Under the pieces are notes generated by a model. That model was given only the letters and a program-made list of their open reading frames with translations. It was not told the origin of the DNA and did not search any database. From assembly GCF_026230105.1 (NCBI RefSeq), contig NC_079482.1, positions 9,920,001 through 9,984,000 of the forward strand: a stretch of 64,000 nt of DNA, written 5' to 3'. The position numbers were made by a program, and so were the translations under genes. The stretch comes from Diorhabda sublineata. Taxonomy: Eukaryota > Arthropoda > Insecta > Coleoptera > Chrysomelidae. The first letter of the stretch is position 1; every line of letters begins with the position of its first letter. Below, one piece after another: positions 43,101 to 51,341 of this stretch.

Positions 43101-45428
43101 ACTAAATGAAAAAGATGATATTAAGTGTACCGCTTGTTTTAAGGTATAATGTTTTTGATTTTTTCATAAATCTCTTAACAAGAATACAATTTTATGGTTA
43201 ACACAAAAATATTTGCATTTTTCTACGGACGATGGTCTCAGAAGTACCTGGACCGACCTAGAGATTGCGGTAGTTCATTGAAAAATACCACTGTATTACA
43301 AAGCACACCATTTATTCAGTATATGTTTGGTGACGCTACGTTGTTTAGTATTTATTTGGTCAATAAATAGTGAATAAATATTGAACGTTTCCGACGAATT
43401 TGTAAACATGGAGAAACATGTGCATCATTTCTGTTATACAATACTCTTATTTGCTGAACTAGATTCTACTCTAACTGAGACTGCTCTTTCGTTATCAACA
43501 GTATAATATTGGGTAGTAGAGTTTAAACGAGGCCATACGAACTGTAAAGACCAACATCGCAAAGCTGGGCGCAAGATGGGTGCCGCGTTTGCTCACAATG
43601 GAACGGAAATAGCGTCGTGAAGATCGAGTGATTGGCAATGTTTCACACACATTTTTTACGCCGTTTTATAACCATGGATGAAACGACTATCTTTAGAAAA
43701 AACTATCAACGGTGAGCATCATGCGAACTTATTGCAGCGTTTGAGCGAAGAAATCAAGCAAAACGGCAGCATTTGGCTAAGAACAAAGTGTTGTTTTATA
43801 ACGGCAATCCACTAAATCGCACATCCGTTATTGCATTGACCAAAATTATTTTATTATTAATAATTAGATAACCTTGAAAAATAAATATATTTTTTTCTCA
43901 AATTATTTGTGTTTTCTCTGTTGGCCATCCTCGTAATAATAGATATAACGAATAGTAAAGAATTATGTAGTATTTATTTCAATGACATGTTCTTATAATT
44001 GAAGAAAATATAAATGTAATTCTTCTTTATTAACGTGCTCCACCGAGTATATATAGTATCACATCCAATGTGATTTCTTCACATTGATTTCCAGACAAAA
44101 TCATAATCATATTAAGAGCTATGTCAACAACATTGTATCTCCGGTCTAACGAGGGTTGTCTCAAAAGTTCCAGACCTAACAAAATAACAAGATATTTTTC
44201 CCATAATTAGATTTATCTTTGAACATAGTCTGCTCCAACCTTTTCAACCCTGTCAACTTATTGTTGATCGTCTTCTCAAAATACGCATTCACTTGTACGA
44301 TAACGTCCTCTTAAAAAATATCTTAAATATCTTAAAAGTGAAATTTTAAAGTTCGGAAAAGTAAAAAGTCGCTTTGGGCCAGATCTGGTGAATACAGTTA
44401 GCGAAGCATTTATCACTTTTTTACTCGAACGAAGATTTCAAAAGCTGTAGAAAATACATTTTTTGTCTAATTGTCGAATTCAATTGTTTGGCTTCTTCCG
44501 TGATTATTTTGCATTTCCAATTATTCAAATACAACCACTTGTCTCAAAGTTTTTAATAATTTGACTAATAGTGGATCGCGTTAGATTACTGGAATAACCA
44601 TTTGCTCAAGCATAAATAAACAACTTAATATGGGTTAGTATAAGTGGCCTTCAGGTACCATTTTGATATTTGTACTTTCTCATATTTTAAATATATTGTA
44701 TAAAATTACAGTTGCTCAGATTATAGGTCCCAACTTCAAATAACGAAAATCAAAAGCCAGCTCCACTCAAACATTGCAAAATAGAAACCATTAAGTTAAT
44801 TATAACTGCTCTGCTCTATGTAAATTCACACTTGTAGATAGAAACAAATTTGTTTTTGTGATTGTGATATTACATTGATATTCCAATGTTCCGTAAAAAT
44901 TTATTCACTGCACAAAATCAAAATGATATCGCAGCTTTTTGACGTAATATATAAATCTCAAAAACACATTTCATTGGCAATATATTTTTTTCAATTCATG
45001 TCTTTGTTACTATATCAATTTTTTTTGCAGCTCCAAAGCCTTCCAACAGACGGTCACGAAAACCTGGTTTGGACAGGAAACCCCGACAAGCCTACAGCGC
45101 TAAACAACTCGAGCGATTAGAAACCGAATTTAAGATCGACAAATATCTAAGCGTTAGCAAAAGGATGGAACTTAGTAAAGCTCTCAACCTCACTGAAGTA
45201 CAAATAAAAACATGGTTTCAAAATAGACGGACAAAATGGAAAAAACAATTGACCACGCGTTTAAAGATGGCGCAACGACAAGGTCTATTTCCTGCACATT
45301 ATTTCGCTCCCGCTGCAGTCAGTCAGCAGTATCCTTCGATTTTCACACCTTATTATTCTCCTATTGGATGTATGTTCGGAGTTACACCGCTAGAGGATAC
45401 TGGGAGTGTTGTTACCGAAACATCTTGA
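29515..45428 (+). CDS. ANTP-class homeobox transcription factor, Bar/NK-like (candidate lateral muscles scarcer ortholog)
   Basis: Nuclear DNA-binding regulator. Exons 29515-29794, 31196-31429 and 45031-45428 join in phase 1 at both GT-AG introns and encode 303 residues. The ATG is preceded by an in-frame TAA and has a good context (CAACATGG). Residues 8-22 are acidic (DDTDDTDFDDD). FSIDSILG at residues 47-54 fits an engrailed-homology-1 repressor motif (Groucho recruitment, known for the family). The homeodomain covers about residues 186-245, with QLERLETEF in helix 1 and QIKTWFQNRRTKWKK in helix 3 (Q50, N51, R53; T47 as in Bar-type domains). The C-terminal tail is short and rich in Tyr, Pro and Ser. 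Intron 2 is 13.6 kb and full of transposon remnants. The homeodomain plus N-terminal eh1 layout suggests an ortholog of Drosophila lms, from memory only; another Bar/NK-related gene is possible. The homeobox call is certain, the ortholog is not. Confidence 0.9.
32253..33070 (+). pseudogene. Mariner-type transposase remnant in homeobox intron 2
   Basis: The first block reads SVGACKDRRENVENDQPN, like the KxGRExVEDDxRxGRP segment of mariner N-termini. Near the end, two frames give LFLFPK followed by GGRRFATDNEVKKAGQN and ECFRKYKNYVEKY, like the mariner C-terminus (FLFPxLKxxLxGxRFxxDEEV...KCxxxxGDYVEK). The middle is unrecognisable. Confidence 0.6.
33071..36734. other. Homeobox intron 2, between mariner remnant and LINE
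   Basis: Aside from the long unassigned frame at 33911-34447, this is AT-rich sequence without recognisable features. Confidence 0.5.
33911..34447 (+). other. Unassigned open frame of about 178 codons in homeobox intron 2
   Basis: The plus strand stays open for 178 codons (first ATG at 33926; ending RNRTNT), unusual in DNA this AT-rich. One minus frame over the same DNA also reads with only three stops (KVLICRKCVHHLCLIFSG, ILPVKGFLTMF). Neither product resembles a family I know. A decayed transposon gene read in antisense is the likeliest explanation. Confidence 0.3.
36735..39440 (+). mobile_element. Degraded non-LTR retrotransposon (endonuclease plus reverse transcriptase)
   Basis: A LINE remnant in homeobox intron 2, in the gene's orientation. 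The endonuclease end shows LILCGDLNINYPS and FGMVMHITSPIRIT (36860-36980). The reverse transcriptase shows SSGTDGI (about 37715), HQFGFLSNKCTNEAIFSLLN (about 37960), TTFCDFSIAFDSVNYDIL and SYLTNRYQLV. The later part has VSKTKVLSY and KFLGIVVE (about 38500), then LIWGMCG and SRAHCRDLP. Frames are broken by many stops and shifts. The domain order suits CR1/jockey-like LINEs; I cannot fix the clade. Confidence 0.8.
39434..39514 (+). repeat. tRNA-like sequence (SINE head or tRNA pseudogene)
   Basis: An 81-base segment has an A-box-like TTAGCCGAGCGAGCTAAGG and a B-box-like GAGGGTTCAAATCCC. The outer seven bases at each end pair except one (GCGTTCG with CAAATGC, one G-T). TAGC/GCTA or GCC/GGC can form the D stem. 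It is followed by a run of T, the polymerase III stop. The weak T stem and unclear anticodon stem argue against a working tRNA. It directly follows the LINE remnant. Confidence 0.45.
40147..40183. repeat. (AT)n microsatellite
   Basis: About 37 bases of pure AT repeat in homeobox intron 2. Confidence 0.95.
40567..40600. other. Perfect 12-bp stem-loop, GC-rich
   Basis: GATGGTCAGGTG (40567-40578) and CACCTGACCATC (40589-40600) pair perfectly around a 10-base loop. GGAG upstream and CTCC downstream can add four more pairs past a bulge. It stands out in an AT-rich intron; it could be a MITE centre or a small RNA hairpin. Confidence 0.7.
41673..41680. promoter_or_regulatory. CRE-like palindrome
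   Basis: A perfect TGACGTCA (CREB/ATF consensus) followed by a CTCGCGAAACG patch within homeobox intron 2. It may be an enhancer site or part of a transposon promoter; sequence match only. Confidence 0.25.
41830..42480 (-). mobile_element. Non-LTR retrotransposon C-terminal remnant
   Basis: Minus-strand frames give FKYVGITLTKDRS (about 42415), GRLFNAIKRYFLAKKEIPKQ, YKKVAISILTYLSDI, ELRFLRKMEIKPIYDKIRN, then QLRMFDQFMRIREE and RKVYEGRSGE. This is the KYLGxxxTxDG...EMxxLRxxxGxTRxDxIRN...RLRWxGHVxRM...RP order of the region after the reverse transcriptase in RTE-like LINEs. It is frame-shifted and inactive. Confidence 0.65.
43224..43935 (+). mobile_element. Internally deleted mariner element
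   Basis: Ends TACGGACGATGGTC (43224) and, in complement, TACGAGGATGGCC (43935) form imperfect terminal repeats with TA at both edges. Inside, MEKHVHHFCYTI, ALSLSTV, YWVVEFKRGHTNCKDQHR and, in other frames, DRVIGNV, TMDET-like and NGEHHANLLQRLSEEIKQ are mariner transposase blocks. At about 710 bases it is roughly half the usual 1.3 kb; stops and deletions show that it is inactive. Confidence 0.7.
44130..44640 (-). pseudogene. Second mariner-type transposase fragment
   Basis: Minus-strand frames give SPDLAQSDFLLFRTLKF (about 44390-44340) followed by EDVIVQVNAYFEK and, shifted, RVEKVGADYVQR, matching the mariner C-terminus (YSPDLAPSDFxLF...YFE...GDYVEK). The left edge GAGGGTTGTCTCAAAAG may be a terminal repeat. 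It lies 200 bases from the preceding mariner in the opposite orientation. Confidence 0.65.
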
Positions 45429-45669
45429 AGATCAATTTAATATGTGCACAATTAGTATTAGGTGTTATAATGTATGAATGCAATCTTTCTATACAAATCG
45501 AATATCAACCAAAAATAACTATAACCTTTCTTCCCCTACAAGAGACTCTTCCTCAGAAAGCGGTGGTCGGCCTGAGTTAAAGTATTTAAATATCTGGTAC
45601 TCAGATGGGGTGAACAATTAATATTAAATTAGACGCCACCAGCTTTTTAACGAACGACGTTAAAAATGA

Positions 45670-45675
45670 ATAAAA
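45670..45675 (+). terminator. Candidate polyadenylation signal of the homeobox gene
   Basis: An AATAAA lies about 240 bases after the homeobox stop codon. AATAAA occurs often by chance in DNA this AT-rich, so this is only a plausible 3' end. Confidence 0.3.
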
Positions 45676-46857
45676 AATGCGGAAAAGCTGGAAACGCCTT
45701 ATTGAATTCAATTTATAATGAAAATTATACTAAAACTATTACCGGACACGATTATCCAAATTAATCTTTATTGCTGTGACAATAAAAAACGTTTCAGCAA
45801 CAAATAAATTTATTGAAAAAAATTATAAATTCGTATTAACTGCGTATTCAAAAGAGCACAACGAATAAAAACCAGTAATAAATTAAAAACAAGTCAGATT
45901 TATCTATACATTAAAGACAAGACTGGAACTTATCTATGGAAATCAGAGAAGGTTGCAGCCCTCAACTGGATTTCCATATGTTGGAGTTGTAATGCACCGG
46001 TTTTGGTTCAAACTCCAACCTGGAAGCTGTAGAATAGCGGATATAAAGAGTAATATATAAATTTACTAAAATTTACCTTGATTCAATTTCTCGAATGTGG
46101 GACATCGATAACAAATTAATTCCTTCAAAAACTCCAACGTTAGAATAAATAAATTCGAAGTGACTACTGTGTTACAATATGTGAACAAAGGAATATTCAA
46201 AATATTTCAATGTTCAAAGAACGTAACACGCCGAAAGGAACAAATTTCTAATCATTTCAACGAAATCATTAGATACAGCAAACAAGTTTATATTTTAATT
46301 TGATAAAAAATTACTGTATTAAAATCATTTTGGATCACCTACAGTGTTTCCCGATCTAACTTAATTTTTGCCATTGTTTTCGTCTTTTGCAATTATTCCG
46401 ACGTTCACTTTATTGTTTATCTATCATGAAAGGTTTGCAAACACCGAAACTATAGTTAGGCGGTGCAATATCGGGCAAAACGGTGGGTGCATTAAAACAT
46501 CCGAAACAAGGACAAAATATTCGCCAATTTTATTAGGTTGTTCATTTAGACGTATCCAAGTTCCATCTATAAATGGTATTAATTAAAAATCAACCATTAT
46601 GAGAAGTATTACACAAGCTGTGCCTGTCAGAACGATGCTCCCATACAGGGGTAACTTTTGAAGTTAATTTATTTTTGTTTTATTGCATTTATGATTGTAA
46701 AAAATGAGGAGGTGATGGAATTATATAATCTCATTCCATAGTATAGACCTATTTTAAATTTTTAAAAGGGTTTAGTGGGAGAAATAACATACTTGTATTC
46801 AAATTTTGTCTTTTTTTATTTGTGCTCATTTTCAATCCTCACATAAAACACATAATC

Positions 46858-46862
<5 letters not shown>
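45676..46862. other. Gene-free stretch after the homeobox gene
   Basis: AT-rich. A minus frame at about 46600-46420 reads FIDGTWIRLNEQPNKIGEYF, faintly like a Harbinger nuclease block, and CAGTGTTTCCCG (46343) resembles a DNA transposon end. Too little for a call. Confidence 0.4.

Positions 46863-46943
<81 letters not shown>
46863..46943. repeat. (AT)n microsatellite at the outer end of the left Penelope-like copy
   Basis: About 81 bases of pure AT repeat, immediately outside the 3' end of the minus-strand Penelope-like copy. Confidence 0.95.
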
Positions 46944-46946
<3 letters not shown>

Positions 46947-47830
46947 TTCTTCAATTTCTTATTTCTTAAACCTTTTGATATATTAATGCATCTAAATGTT
47001 CTTGATTTTAGGTCTCTTCTGTTTTAAAATTAGTTTTTTTTTGACAGTTTTTAAAAGAAAGATAAATTTTGATGTTTCGACTTTTCTTTAATTCTTTATC
47101 AAAATATGATATTGACACTGACAATTTGCTTACTTATATTGATCTATAGATCACCTTCATCATGAATATCAAAATAAGGATAAAATCGACTTAGAACTTC
47201 GTTCTAAATTAAAAATTAATTTTTCCTTGTTCCCTACATCTCAAATATGTAGCAGTTATCAACTCAATTATTTATAGTTTTATTAGAATTTACAAACTAG
47301 AGCTATAAATTTTACTTCAATTATTTAGGTCTTTTTCATCATTTATAGCTTTATCCTTCCTATGAATGTGAACCATTACTAAAACTTTTCTTGAATATGT
47401 TGTTATCATTTTTTCTTTCAATGCAGTTTTTGCTTTATGAATAGCTAAGCATCCAAATTCAGGATCTGCTAGCTGGATAGATCAGCCAAACTTATTATCA
47501 CTGATCTTCTTTGTGATATAGGATGACATGATTCTTTGGTACGGCAGTAATGCAATCATCTACATATCGAAAAAAGAATGGAATATTTATGTCAAGTTTG
47601 CTCAGGATAATTTCCTGGAGATCTTCCATCTTCCATTACTGTGCTAAAGCACTTGCAATGGAAGCTCCCATAGGACAATCATCAATTTGTTTGTATATTT
47701 CATTTTCATATTTGAAGTACGTGAATGTGAGTTCTATAGCTTTTATAAATTCGTTTTGAGGTATTTCTGTATGTTCTTTAATTAATATATTTTTCAAAAT
47801 GGTAATAGAAATATTTGTATATAAAGAACC

Positions 47831-47915
<85 letters not shown>

Positions 47916-48534
47916 AATATTTTCTTTGAAATCGCATGTGTTTTTATTATAGTATTTTATATATTATATATTATATTTTTTGTGTTTTGTTATAAAATTT
48001 TATTGAAAATATTTTTAAAATAATTAGATAATGGGGTGAGAGGAGTTTGAATAGTTGAAACAATCGGTCGAAGGGGAGTGTAAGGCTTGTGCAGTATTGG
48101 TAAAACATATATTTTACAGTGTAAGCCATTGTGTATTTCCAATTTTTTGCATCTGATGGCGAAATAAAAAGTTACTCTTCTCAAGAAAAGAATTCGTAAA
48201 TTCTTGTTCAATTTTTTTGTAAATTGTCTAATCGTTTAATAATGTAATCATCTTATTATTATAATCTTCTGATTTCATAATAACAATTTTGTTATATTTT
48301 TCTGCTTTCAAAATTTGGAGATCTGTGTTTTGATTGATATATTCTTTGGTTTTAGTTATATTTTTGGATTTGCCATTGCTCTGATTTTATTTGTTTTTCA
48401 ATTTATTTCTAAAATTAGTGATAATATTACAAGTATCAGATCTTATTCTATTTAGAATTTCGTTATTTCGGTGATTGTTGTTGCATTAAATATTACAGAA
48501 GATATTTCTCAAAGGTAATTTGTTGTCACTAGAA
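46944..48534 (-). mobile_element. Penelope-like retroelement, left copy of a head-to-head pair (degraded)
   Basis: Read on the minus strand, an N-terminal block (ILKAEKYNKIVIMKSEDY, about 48320) is followed by LPILHKPYTPLRPIVST (about 48080), a (TA)n tract that splits the frame, then LYTNISITILKNILIKEHTE (about 47810), CPMGASIASALAQ and FFFRYVDDCITAVPKN (about 47560) with the reverse transcriptase YVDD box. This order, with LRPIVST, Y-x-N and MGxxx(S/A), fits Penelope-like elements. Stops occur after SALAQ and in the first block. No GIY-YIG endonuclease was recognised downstream. The 3' flank at 47025-47110 recurs inverted near 49370-49460. Confidence 0.72.
47837..47914. repeat. (TA)n microsatellite inside Penelope-like coding sequence
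   Basis: About 78 bases of TA repeat split the reverse transcriptase reading frame of the left Penelope-like copy between the LRPIVST block and the LYTNIS block. Confidence 0.95.
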
Positions 48535-49091
48535 ATATTTTGTGCAAAATTAGGACCTAAAGATGGAACTTTTTCACTTCATCTGGTATGACAGGTACCA
48601 ATTTTCTAGTGATAAAAAATTACCTGTGACAAATATCTTATATATTATTCACGCAACACCAATCATCTAAGTGAAGAAATTCAACAGAGCAATATCAAAC
48701 CTCAATATATAACTAAAACCAAATCAAAAGAAAAATATCAAAATTTTGAAAGCAGTTAAATTTAATAAAACTGGTATTATGAAACCAGAAGATTATAGTA
48801 ATAGAATGATGAAATTATTAAACGATCAGACAACTTACAAAGAAATTGAACAAGACCCTACGAATTCTTATCATAAACAAAATAATGATCTAATTAGATC
48901 TTGGGAAGAACAACTTTTTATTTTGTAATCAGATGCAAAAAAATTGAAAATTCACAATGCCGTACCCCAAAACTGCATAAACCTGATATCAATATCATAT
49001 TTTGATAAATACCAAAATTAAATTTTTTTCAATCTTCCAAAAAATAAAAAATATAAAGAAAAACTAATTTGAAAACAGAACTTTTAGAAAC

Positions 49092-49093
<2 letters not shown>

Positions 49094-49185
<92 letters not shown>

Positions 49186-49193
49186 TATATTAT
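49094..49193. repeat. (TA)n microsatellite in the right Penelope-like 3' region
   Basis: About 100 bases of TA repeat with a single C near 49180, placed between two AACTAATTTTGAAAC-type motifs. Confidence 0.95.
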
Positions 49194-49267
49194 ACAAAAA
49201 AACTAATTTTGAAACAGATCTAATAAACATATATAAAAGGTCCAAGAAATAAGAAAATAAAAAATAA

Positions 49268-49327
<60 letters not shown>
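49268..49327. repeat. (TA)n microsatellite in the right Penelope-like 3' region
   Basis: About 60 bases of TA repeat following AAAATAAAAAATAAG, with an inverted copy of the TTTCAAAATTAG motif directly after it. Confidence 0.95.
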
Positions 49328-49329
<2 letters not shown>

Positions 49330-49583
49330 CAAAATTAGTTTTTTTTATAGTTATTATTTCATATTTCTTTATCAAAATATTTTGATAAAGACTCAAAGAA
49401 AAGTCGAACTGTCAAAATTTATCTTTTAAAAACTATAAAAAATACTAATTTTTTTAGTTACTACGAAAATATCGTTCAAAATGACAAAATGAAATTTTTT
49501 ATTTACCATTACAGAAGAATCTTTTTTTTTGAATTTCAATGTATTCCAACAAATTATTGTGTAGAAAAAGGAAATAGATATTG

Positions 49584-50051
49584 TTGTAGGAAATTAAACG
49601 GCCTACAAAACAAATATATCGATAAGTCAACTCGGTTAACAGTAATTCGTAGTTAAAGTTCAACCTAATTTAATATATGATGACTCTCACAATTTATTAT
49701 GGTTCTCTACGAAAAATGTCTTAAAAACATAAAATAACATTTTTCGTGATTTTACTTATTTTTCAAAAATTTAATGAGAAAAACTCATGTTATATAGCAC
49801 GATTCGAATGAGAGTATTAAAAACTGATTTTAAATAACAAATAATTAAATAATAAACATAATCGCATCACAAATCTTTACAGTATGTACTTCCAACTACA
49901 TTAAAATTAGTTTTTAACGCTTTCATTCGAATCGTCGAATATAAGTTCTTCTCAATAAATTTAAAAATTAAAAATCACGAAAATTGTGTTGTTTTATGTT
50001 TTTAAGACAAAAAATTGTTTTAGACTTTTTTTGTAGGCCGTTTAATGTCCT

Positions 50052-50055
<4 letters not shown>
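49584..50055. mobile_element. Foldback/MITE-like element with long inverted arms
   Basis: The ends match almost perfectly as inverted repeats: 49584-49606 (starting TTGTAGGAAATTAAACGGCC) against the complement of 50033-50055, 22 of 23 bases. The pairing continues inwards for about 170 bases: GTCTTAAAAACATAAAA at about 49720 pairs with the arm near 49995, and CGATTCGAATGA near 49800 pairs with the stretch around 49930. The left arm carries about 100 extra bases (49609-49710). No coding capacity. The right end abuts a (TA)n tract. Confidence 0.7.

Positions 50056-50145
<90 letters not shown>
50055..50145. repeat. (AT)n microsatellite abutting the foldback element
   Basis: About 90 bases of AT repeat begin exactly where the right arm of the foldback element ends. 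Confidence 0.95.
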
Positions 50146-50146
<1 letters not shown>

Positions 50147-51341
50147 TTATTACTACAAAATAATTCGTTGAAACGCTTTTAAATTAAAACAAATTCTCTG
50201 TAATTTATATGGGAAATCAAGAATGCTACACTTCTAAATATTGATATTAAACCCCAAACTTTACCAGAATTTTTTTCAGTCATCTTGGACGATATTTTCT
50301 TAATTAATAAAAAAAATTAAAAGTGTTATATGTACATAATAATTACAAATGTCACTTAAAAATTAAAGTATTAAAAATACTGGGTACAAAATAAAAAAAA
50401 TTTCATTTACCTTGAATTAGTATAAAAAAATACGCGAAATAATGAAAAAATATACCTTATTGTTCGATTTTATTGATAGAAGTAATGAATTGGAACATAT
50501 TAGGTTCTTAAATAGGATGCTAGGAATTTCTGTTTCCATTTTTCATATTTCCGTACACAATAAAATTTGGATCACATAACTCGAATAGAGAGAAAAAGTC
50601 ATATACACCATGATGTTTTTTTTGTATCTATATTTTGTATAAGCAGTCAGTCTCCGCTTGTCCAAAGCAGTGTCCATTTCCTTTTTTCTGTGTCACACAA
50701 TCCTTTTAATAGCTCAATGTAATATTTTTAGTGAAACTTTGACATATTTAAGCTTATTTGTGACACAAAATATATTCATAATAAAACCACCAAAATTGTT
50801 TTGCCTTGCTTTTGACTTTGACGTGCTTTTTTAGTTTTGGCGGTTCAGAATACTGACACTGTTACATAATCTCAAACGTGAACTCATGATTCATTTCCAG
50901 TAATAATTTATCCAGTTTTTCCAAAATTACATTATTTTTGAGAATAGTAAAATGATAAAACGAAAAAAAATGTAATTTCAACAAACCATCACAAATAAGT
51001 CAGAATTGATGAAGAGTAGGCTCAATTTTTCTGTGACAAACTTAGTTACTTACTCAGAAAACTCAACCTAGAATAAGATTAGTACACATTATCCCATTCT
51101 ATTATCCAAAATCTCATCACAGAAATTTTGGAATAGGCACAAGAACACACTAGGTCCTCACACATATTTCTATCTTAACCTATAAATATTTAAATTTTTT
51201 GCAAAAATAGTAGAGCATTGCGACTTCTGCTGTCTACAAAATATTGATATTAGAAATTTACAATTACAATCACAATAGTATAACGCGTTTCAAGAATTTG
51301 AGCTCTTCTGTTTAGTTATCTCAAAATTCAAGGCACTCCAA
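50146..51341. other. Gene-free stretch between foldback and pogo elements
   Basis: AT-rich sequence; nothing recognisable. Confidence 0.5.

Larger units (their letters stand above)
48603..49460 (+). mobile_element. Penelope-like retroelement, right copy of a head-to-head pair (truncated)
   Basis: Running on the plus strand from 48603, this is a second copy of the same element. It shares the start TTTCTAGTGA with the left arm, then the protein block ILKAVKFNKTGIMKPEDY (about 48743), LLNDQTTYKEIEQDP and WEEQLFIL, stopping at 48928. After NAVPQNCINLISI it jumps straight to the 3' flank: the whole reverse transcriptase core is deleted. The 3' portion holds repeated AACTAATTTTGAAAC-type motifs (49065, 49200, inverted at 49330) interleaved with (TA)n tracts. 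Non-functional. Confidence 0.65.

Noticed and set aside
49093..49332. Long open frames made of alternating Ile and Tyr
   Set aside because: They are translations of (TA)n repeats, not genes; the same applies to frames at 14.9, 40.1, 46.9 and 47.9 kb.
46863..49460. Hammerhead ribozyme expected in some Penelope-like terminal repeats
   Set aside because: I looked for the CTGATGA...GAAA core in and around both copies and found no convincing arrangement.
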